This document shows, one piece after another, positions 4,563 through 7,976 of a DNA stretch of 7,976 bases (the first letter of the stretch is position 1; each line of letters opens with the position of its first letter). The notes beneath the pieces are model-generated. The model had not been told where the DNA came from and ran no database searches. It saw nothing but the letters and a program-made list of their open reading frames with translations. The translations under genes and the position numbers were made by a program. The stretch comes from Ignavibacteriales bacterium. Its GTDB lineage: Bacteria; Bacteroidota; Ignavibacteria; Ignavibacteriales; Melioribacteraceae. The stretch spans positions 1-7,976 of the forward strand of contig JALWSN010000118.1 in assembly GCA_027080245.1 (NCBI GenBank), read 5' to 3'.

Positions 4563-7500
4563 TTACCTATTTGCTGCTTTTTCTAATTCAGAATTAAATT
4601 GAACGCCAACCAATTTGGAAATTCCTTCTTCCTGAATTGTAACGCCGTAGATATTTTCCGCCGCTTCCATTGTTCTTTTGTTGTGAGTAATAATTACAAA
4701 CTGAGTGTTAACGCTGAACTCCTTAAGCAGCTTGGTGAATCGCGACACGTTAGCGTCGTCAAGTGGGGCGTCGACTTCGTCAAGAATACAAAACGGACTT
4801 GGCTTAACCAGATAAATAGCAAACAAAAGCGCCGTGGCTGTAAGCGTTTTCTCGCCCTGGGATAACAAATCAATCGAGGTAGGCCTTTTGCCTTTTGGTT
4901 TTGCCGTAATGAATATTTTAGCTTCCAGCGGATCAACCCCTTCTTCCAGCTGCAAGTCGGCTTCGTCGCCAGGATTAAACAGCGTTTGAAAAGTCTTCTT
5001 AAAATTCTTTCTAATCTCTTCGAACGTTTCCAGAAAAATTCTTTCCGCCGTCTCGTTTGTTTCTTTAATTGTAGCTATTAAATCTTTTTCGGATTCAAGT
5101 AAATCGTTTCTTTGCTGTAAAAGAAAATCGAGACGTTCCTTCTCTTCTTCGTACTCGCTGTAGGCAAGCAAATTAATAGGACCCAAATTTTTTATTTTTA
5201 CTTTTAGCGTTTGAACCTCGTCTGCAAGGGCGTTGAAGTCGAACGAATCCAGATCGTCGAATTCCTTTAACTCCAGCTCCAACGAGTAAGTTTCCTTAAT
5301 GTGCTCGACAATATTCTCAAGCTTAAGGGAAAGTTTGTTCCGTTCAATATTTATTTTGTAAATCTCTTCGGAAATTTCCTCTCGGCGCGAACGCAATTCC
5401 TTCAGCTTTTCGTCCAAAGAATTAGCTTCCTCTTTTACAGTTTCAAGTTCTCTTTGAATAGTTTGCTTTTCCTCTTCAAGCGCTTGGCTTTGCTCCAACA
5501 GTTCGTCGTATTTGCTTTCGTCCTCTTCCAAAATAGCCGAAATGGTTTCAATTGTTTCGCTGGAATTAACAATTTCAACTTTCCGTTTTTCCTCGGTTTG
5601 CTCAATGGTTTCAATTGTTCTTTTAGCGCGCTCAATTGAATTGACGTTATTCCGGACTTCCCCCCGCTTTCTTTCCAATTCTAACTTAAGGGAATTTAAT
5701 TTTTCTTTTCGATTGTTAAATTCGTTTTCCAATTCATTTAAGCTTTCCTCCAATTGGTTAATAGCCGCAAGAGTTTTCTGAAGCCTTGCTTGTTTTTCCT
5801 CAATTATTTTAAGCGTTTCCTCGAGTTGGGAATTTAAATTATTTGATTCCTGCGCCAATTTTTGAATTTGTTCCTGAGCGGATTCAATTTCCTCGGCGGC
5901 TTTAATTTTTTCGAATTCGAATTGGCTTATTTGTTTTTCAATATTATTTAAGTCGTTCAGCAGTGCTCTTCCCTGCTCGGAAATATTATTTAAGTCAATT
6001 TGTTCGAGAGCCTTTTCTTTGGTTTCAATTAATTTCTGAATTTCTTTCAATTTGTTTTCCAATCCCGGCAATTCTTTATTCAGGTTTTCCAGCATCTGCT
6101 TTCTTCCGAAAATCGTCTCGTCGAGCTTGGGTTCGGAACCCGCTTCAATAATTCCGTTGCTGGTAACATAATCGCCGTTAATTGTAACAAAATTGAAATC
6201 GGGGAATTCCTCAATCCAGCGCAACGCTAAATCCAGTTCCTCGACAATTGCAGTATTAAACAAAATCTTCCGGAAGAAAGGCTCCCATTTTTTAGTGGTT
6301 TTAACGAAGTCGAACGCCCAACCAACAAACCCATTGCGTTTAGTGAGCTTCGTGCGCAAACGTTTATCGGCAATGGATTTAAGCCTTAACGAAAGCCCCT
6401 TTCTGCCGTTAGTTTTGGAAAGCAAAATAAAGGAAGCTTTGCCAAGGTTGTTTTTGCGTAAATATTCAACCGCTTTTTTGAGGTCGGACAAATCTTCAAT
6501 TAATAAATTGTTCAGAACATTTTTAAGAGCCGAATTCAAAGCAAAATAATATTTTTCATCGGAACTGCTTCCCACGTCGGAAATTAAACTTTTCTTTTTG
6601 GTTGTCCACCCTTCGGTTTCCAGTAAAAGTTTAGAGCCTTTTGAAACGCCCTCCAAATTGGCGATTAAATTCTGAAGGAACTCAATTTTATTTTTAAGAT
6701 TGTTAATTAACCCTTTAATTTCAAGCTCTTCCTTACGCGCGTTTGCCAATTCCCTTTCCAGCCGGGCTTTTTCCGATTGCTTCTCCTCGAGGAGTTTGTC
6801 GCTCTCTTTAATTTTTTCTTTAATGCTCTCTCTTTCAATTTCCAAATCTTCAAGGTAACCGGCGGTTTTGGCAATCTTGTCGGTAACTTTTTTAATTTTT
6901 TCGTCGAGCAGATTTATTTGTTTGTTAATCCCGGCTTCTTTTTCAACGATTGTTTGTTTGTTATTTTCAAGCCTGTTTAGTTCTTTTTCTTCTGCGAGGG
7001 CGGCTTCTCTTTTGTTCCTAAAATCTCGTTTGCGCTCCTCCAAAGTTTCTCTTTTTTCCGAAATTTCCCTGGTTAAATCCGCAATAGTTTCTTCAAGATT
7101 TTTTAAATCGCTTTGAAGGCTTACGTTATTAGCCTCGGCTCGCTCTATTAGATTAATATTGAAATCCTTTTGTTCTGCTAATTCTTCAATTTCTTTTTGG
7201 AAACGTTCAATATTGTTTTTTAACGAATTTATTTTTTCCCTGTTGACGGAAATATTTTTCTGAAGCTCGTGCATCTCTTCGCTTAGTTTTGCAAGCTCGC
7301 TCCTTTTTTCGGAAAGCCTATTTTCAACGTCTTTTATTTTATTATTAACTTCACTTATTTCAAGTTCAAGATTTTTTGCTTCCTGTTCGCCTTCGGTTTT
7401 AGCTTGCTGTAATTGGGCTTCCCGCTCCTTAAGTCTTGCTAAGTCCCGATTGTAAAGGGCAAACTCCCTCTCGGCTAATTCTATTTCTTTTTCTTTAAGG

Positions 7501-7976
7501 ATGCTTTGAATTTGGTTGTACTTATCGGTTTTTTTTGCCTGCCTTTGAAGGGAACGAACTTTCTTTTCGACTTCGGAAACGATGTCGTTAACGCGCGTTA
7601 AATCGCTTTTAACGTCGTCTAACTTTTTAAGGGAAAGCCTCCTTCTTAATTTGTATTTGTTAACGCCGGCTGCTTCCTCGAACAAACGTCTTCTTTCCTC
7701 GGCTTTATTGCTGAGAATGGTTTCAATCATTTTAAGCTCAATCACGGAATAAGCGTTTGCGGCAACGCCCGTGTCCATGAACAAATTTGTAATGTCTTTC
7801 AGACGGCAGATGTTGTTGTTCAACAAGTATTCGCTTTCTCCCGAGCGGAAAATTCTTCTTGTAATTTTAACTTCCGTGTAATCGGTGGGCAGTTTTCCTT
7901 CGTCGTTAATTAAAGTAAGCGAGACTTCCGCCATGCCGAGCGGTTTTTTAAATTTCGTGCCGTTGAAAATCACGTT
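4563..7976 (-). CDS. smc: Chromosome segregation ATPase SMC (N-terminal tip beyond right edge)
   Basis: SMC forms V-shaped dimers that, with ScpA and ScpB, organise and separate the chromosome. The window holds 1,137 codons; about 60 residues with the Walker A loop lie beyond the edge. The frame stays open to the last base, so the GTG at 7973 is an internal valine; residues are numbered from it. The rest of the N-terminal head is at 1-112 (including EERRRLFEEAAGVNKYK at 92-108), then coiled coil to about 435, the hinge at about 440-620, the returning coiled coil to about 930, and the C-terminal head. The latter has KNLGPINLLA (928-937), signature LSQGEKTLTATALLFA (1037-1052), Walker B FCILDEVDAPLDD (1061-1073) and the switch histidine in ITHNKRTM (His1097). 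The coil lengths and hinge separate it from RecN and SbcC. Odd points: leucine at the Q-loop position, LSQGEK instead of LSGGEK, and altered hinge glycines. No frameshift is seen. Confidence 0.97.
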   Translation of the reverse strand, partial: NVIFNGTKFKKPLGMAEVSLTLINDEGKLPTDYTEVKITRRIFRSGESEYLLNNNICRLKDITNLFMDTGVAANAYSVIELKMIETILSNKAEERRRLFEEAAGVNKYKLRRRLSLKKLDDVKSDLTRVNDIVSEVEKKVRSLQRQAKKTDKYNQIQSILKEKEIELAEREFALYNRDLARLKEREAQLQQAKTEGEQEAKNLELEISEVNNKIKDVENRLSEKRSELAKLSEEMHELQKNISVNREKINSLKNNIERFQKEIEELAEQKDFNINLIERAEANNVSLQSDLKNLEETIADLTREISEKRETLEERKRDFRNKREAALAEEKELNRLENNKQTIVEKEAGINKQINLLDEKIKKVTDKIAKTAGYLEDLEIERESIKEKIKESDKLLEEKQSEKARLERELANARKEELEIKGLINNLKNKIEFLQNLIANLEGVSKGSKLLLETEGWTTKKKSLISDVGSSSDEKYYFALNSALKNVLNNLLIEDLSDLKKAVEYLRKNNLGKASFILLSKTNGRKGLSLRLKSIADKRLRTKLTKRNGFVGWAFDFVKTTKKWEPFFRKILFNTAIVEELDLALRWIEEFPDFNFVTINGDYVTSNGIIEAGSEPKLDETIFGRKQMLENLNKELPGLENKLKEIQKLIETKEKALEQIDLNNISEQGRALLNDLNNIEKQISQFEFEKIKAAEEIESAQEQIQKLAQESNNLNSQLEETLKIIEEKQARLQKTLAAINQLEESLNELENEFNNRKEKLNSLKLELERKRGEVRNNVNSIERAKRTIETIEQTEEKRKVEIVNSSETIETISAILEEDESKYDELLEQSQALEEEKQTIQRELETVKEEANSLDEKLKELRSRREEISEEIYKINIERNKLSLKLENIVEHIKETYSLELELKEFDDLDSFDFNALADEVQTLKVKIKNLGPINLLAYSEYEEEKERLDFLLQQRNDLLESEKDLIATIKETNETAERIFLETFEEIRKNFKKTFQTLFNPGDEADLQLEEGVDPLEAKIFITAKPKGKRPTSIDLLSQGEKTLTATALLFAIYLVKPSPFCILDEVDAPLDDANVSRFTKLLKEFSVNTQFVIITHNKRTMEAAENIYGVTIQEEGISKLVGVQFNSELEKAANR
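6129..6668 (-). other. SMC hinge (dimerisation) domain
   Basis: This stretch encodes residues about 436-615 of the visible SMC and interrupts the two coiled-coil arms. It contains globular sequence with aromatic residues and glycines: GVSKGSKLLLE (442-452), NLGKASFILL (509-518), GFVGWAFDFV (548-557) and the closing TINGDYVTSNG...EAGS block (597-613). The boundaries are approximate. It mediates SMC dimerisation and contributes to DNA binding in characterised homologues. Confidence 0.8.

Noticed and set aside
4599..7116. Several short plus-strand and alternative minus-strand open frames inside smc
   Set aside because: They are rich in Phe/Leu/Ser or Lys/Arg as expected for shadows of a Glu/Lys/Asn-rich coiled coil, and smc is continuous across them.
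7717..7800. Possible frameshift or sequencing error explaining the missing SMC Q-loop glutamine
   Set aside because: The flanking residues on both sides (MDTG before, EERRRLFEEAAG after) align in the same frame with family-typical spacing, so a substitution is more likely than a frameshift.
4563..7976. Alternative identity for the long coiled-coil ATPase: RecN or SbcC/Rad50
   Set aside because: The hinge between two long arms, the FEEAAG block and the DEVDAPLDD Walker B are SMC features; no Rad50 zinc hook CxxC is seen.

Overview
All seven genes in this window lie on the minus strand, so transcription runs from the right edge to the left. Coding is almost continuous. Only one gap of about 90 bases is visible, and several genes overlap the next by 8 to 13 bases. 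No RNA gene, mobile element, CRISPR array or antisense gene could be supported. The base composition is low to moderate in GC by eye. The two lipid A genes show a Gram-negative cell with lipopolysaccharide or lipooligosaccharide. The SMC core motifs and the phosphate-dikinase sequence remind me of the Bacteroidota/Chlorobiota/Ignavibacteriota (FCB) group, and an Ignavibacteria-like organism is my best guess. That placement is inference, not a search result.

In transcription order: (1) 7976-4563, the chromosome-organising ATPase SMC, lacking only its N-terminal tip, which lies beyond the window. (2) 4562-3837, a HAD-family phosphatase of the MtnX/phosphoserine-phosphatase-like type, starting directly after the smc stop (TAA|ATG). 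(3) A gap of about 93 bases, then 3743-3153, a small membrane methyltransferase of the isoprenylcysteine/phospholipid methyltransferase family. (4) 3163-2027, LpxB, lipid A disaccharide synthase. (5) 2034-1399, a DUF374 acyltransferase-like protein, possibly an LpxJ-type lipid A secondary acyltransferase. (6) 1411-344, LpxK, lipid A 4'-kinase. (7) 351-1, the N-terminal 117 codons of pyruvate phosphate dikinase, which runs off the left edge.

Genes 3 to 6 read as a lipid A module. LpxB joins the two glucosamine units. The DUF374 protein could add a secondary acyl chain. LpxK phosphorylates the 4' position. The methyltransferase, whose frame overlaps the start of lpxB, is a candidate lipid A modifier: Leptospira LmtA, from the same superfamily, methylates the lipid A 1-phosphate. 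The HAD phosphatase and SMC upstream, and PpdK downstream, are probably co-transcribed but not functionally tied to lipid A.

The most unusual details are in SMC. The Q-loop glutamine position holds leucine, the ABC signature reads LSQGEK instead of LSGGEK, and two of the four usual hinge glycines are replaced. These may be lineage-wide traits; an alignment would decide.
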